From positions 62,001 through 126,000 of the forward strand of contig NZ_VAWF01000005.1 in NCBI RefSeq assembly GCF_005869845.1: DNA of 64,000 nt, written 5' to 3'. How positions within the stretch are numbered: the first letter of the stretch is position 1; each line of letters starts with the position of its first letter. A program made the translations under genes and the position numbers. The notes under the pieces were generated by a model. It was not told where the DNA came from. It did not search any database and saw only the letters and a program-made list of their open reading frames with translations. This DNA comes from Fodinibius saliphilus (GTDB lineage Bacteria; Bacteroidota; Rhodothermia; Balneolales; Balneolaceae). Below, piece after piece: positions 62,946-64,000 of this stretch.

Positions 62946-63641
62946 TTAACTGATCTGGAGGGTTATGAAAATCACAAACACTAACCATAATAAAAGCCCG
63001 GTTATATAAGAAGGTATAACTACTAACATACTCTCCGAAAAATCTTTCTCCCACTGCCTTGACAGTAACCAACCAATAACTACCATATAAGCAACTTCAA
63101 ACAGATTTAGTGTCTCCAAGGGGTATTGAAGCCATTGTACCACATTTTCGGTTCCGAAAAAGCTTAGCATGGTTAAGGGATAATAACTAGCAGCTGTTTC
63201 TAATGTAAGAGTATCCAGATGAAAAGAAAGATTAATCAAGTATAATACTTGAGCCATGATAAAAACTATTTCTGCTAACAAAGTAGATTTAAACACCAGA
63301 CTAAATGAAAACTTAATATCTGACAAAACTAGCCCTATGCTAATACAAATACTGACAAAACAAAATTTGATTAAAAGTAGTACAGGCTGAAAAACATAGT
63401 CCATCCACCAAATCCTTTCTCTAATATTGAGCAGTCCTTCAATGCTTTGCTGAGTTAGTTGATCAGAATAGCTACGATAAAATATTTGGTCTGTAAAAAT
63501 ATAAGTGTTAGCGACAAGCCTTAAAGCCATATAGGCTAAACAAACAAAAATAAAGATAATCCACTTTTTATCTACCTTTTCCAAAAACGAAACGAAATTT
63601 ATAAAATTAGTACCCCAATTAATTTTAGTAAAGGCTTCCAT
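62946..63641 (-). CDS. unknown multi-pass membrane protein next to the C39 exporter
   Basis: 231-residue protein I do not recognise, with about five membrane helices (near residues 27-46, 80-104, 116-138, 146-165, 180-195 and 205-228). The N-terminal 25 residues are soluble (MEAFTKINWGTNFINFVSFLEKVDKK). There are no obvious catalytic residues and three cysteines, two in FCFVSICISI. General layout resembles Yip1/YIF1-like or exporter-partner membrane proteins, but no family can be named. Its start is 3 bases after the stop of the next upstream gene, so they are one transcript. It could be an immunity or transport partner. Confidence 0.72.
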   Translation of the reverse strand: MEAFTKINWGTNFINFVSFLEKVDKKWIIFIFVCLAYMALRLVANTYIFTDQIFYRSYSDQLTQQSIEGLLNIRERIWWMDYVFQPVLLLIKFCFVSICISIGLVLSDIKFSFSLVFKSTLLAEIVFIMAQVLYLINLSFHLDTLTLETAASYYPLTMLSFFGTENVVQWLQYPLETLNLFEVAYMVVIGWLLSRQWEKDFSESMLVVIPSYITGLLLWLVFVIFITLQIS

Positions 63642-63644
63642 TTG

Positions 63645-64000
63645 TCAAACACCTCTTAATTTTTGGTAAGCATATTTTGAAATAGTAGAAATTTTAATTT
63701 GGGCAAAGTATAGACTTATAACAGATACCAATATTAACAATAGTGAGCCTTCAAGCATATAGGATGTCTGTCGCATTTGATAAACTATAAAAGAAGTAAT
63801 AACTAATGCTGATACCCCCCATGGATTAAAATCGTTTGATCGTTCTTTTAAGAAACTGAAATTAAAAAATAGAAAGTTATCTGTGAATTGAGGTCTATAT
63901 AAAGCAAACCAAAAGCTAACTACAGTTAAAATTATAAAGTTATTAATGTAAAATAATACATTATACCAAGACAAAAACCCTGTTATTATAATGAAGGACC
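63645..64000 (-). CDS. unknown membrane protein, N-terminal part cut off by the window edge
   Basis: Only the C-terminal 118 or so residues are seen. The first visible start is TTG at 63974, but the frame stays open through the right edge (FIIITGFLSWYNVLF), so the real start is likely beyond base 64000. Hydrophobic segments are at about IINNFIILTVVSFWFALY, FNPWGVSALVITSFIVYQM and LEGSLLLILVSVISLYFAQI. The end is KISTISKYAYQKLRGV. Not recognised. It is 3 bases upstream of the 231-residue membrane protein, probably the start of the exporter-linked transcript. Confidence 0.68.
   Translation of the reverse strand, partial: SFIIITGFLSWYNVLFYINNFIILTVVSFWFALYRPQFTDNFLFFNFSFLKERSNDFNPWGVSALVITSFIVYQMRQTSYMLEGSLLLILVSVISLYFAQIKISTISKYAYQKLRGV

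Overview
The window looks like a stretch of chromosome from a marine or halophilic member of the Balneolota (Fodinibius/Gracilimonas/Balneola relatives) or a close Bacteroidota-type lineage. This is inferred from gene content, since there is no rRNA here. Pointers are DUF2851, DUF3078, YtxH and OmpP1/FadL-type proteins, BatA-type vWA proteins, a giant lamin-tail-domain surface protein with a gliding/FlgD-like C-terminus, A+T-rich intergenic DNA, weak or absent Shine-Dalgarno sequences, and two sites resembling the Bacteroidota promoter box TAnnTTTG. Almost everything is conserved housekeeping DNA. I found no prophage, integrase, intact insertion sequence, CRISPR array or restriction system.

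Layout. 1-4.5 kb: the 3' part of an aspartate kinase cut by the left edge, a CNNM/CBS membrane protein and an ABC-F ATPase. 4.5-9.4 kb: VOC protein, Cu/Zn superoxide dismutase lipoprotein, an sdpR/sdpI-like operon with an alpha/beta hydrolase, and glycyl-tRNA synthetase. 9.5-18.6 kb: asd, a hypothetical protein, a structured leader ending in a terminator, and a 2396-residue exported protein with eight regular units of about 254 residues. 18.8-26.5 kb: murI, a YhiN-like flavoprotein, PIN-PhoH ATPase, SpoU-type RNA methyltransferase, ALDH7-type dehydrogenase, DUF3078 protein and a PyrR-like phosphoribosyltransferase. 26.6-32.9 kb: YtxH protein, DUF2851, tRNA-Gln, prs, rplY, pth and a K+-dependent membrane pyrophosphatase. 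33-38.8 kb: hypothetical protein, methyltransferase, FadL-type porin plus SGNH lipoprotein, pyrF-rnhA. 38.9-43.3 kb: nadB-nadC-nadA-tsaD on the minus strand. 43.5-55.4 kb: dnaK, hsp20, aroA, a TPR protein, CBS-ACT protein, hflX, a small membrane protein and a BatA/vWA protein, all minus strand. 55.5-59.7 kb: a propeller lipoprotein, a TIGR01777 epimerase and a MauE/DoxX-like membrane protein. 59.8-64 kb: a C39-peptidase ABC exporter, a thioredoxin-fold membrane protein and two unknown membrane proteins, the last running off the right edge.

How they work together: lysC and asd supply the aspartate-family pathway; nadBCA makes NAD from aspartate; prs, pyrF and the PyrR-like protein touch PRPP/pyrimidine metabolism; prs, rplY, pth and hppA run head to tail; dnaK and hsp20 form a chaperone pair. 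The least ordinary parts are the right-hand C39 exporter cluster (a likely double-glycine-type peptide export locus whose substrate is not evident), the giant repeat protein with its structured leader, the sdpRI-like operon with two adjacent perfect palindromes, and the mutually exclusive hairpins upstream of murI. No clearly new system can be proven from sequence alone.
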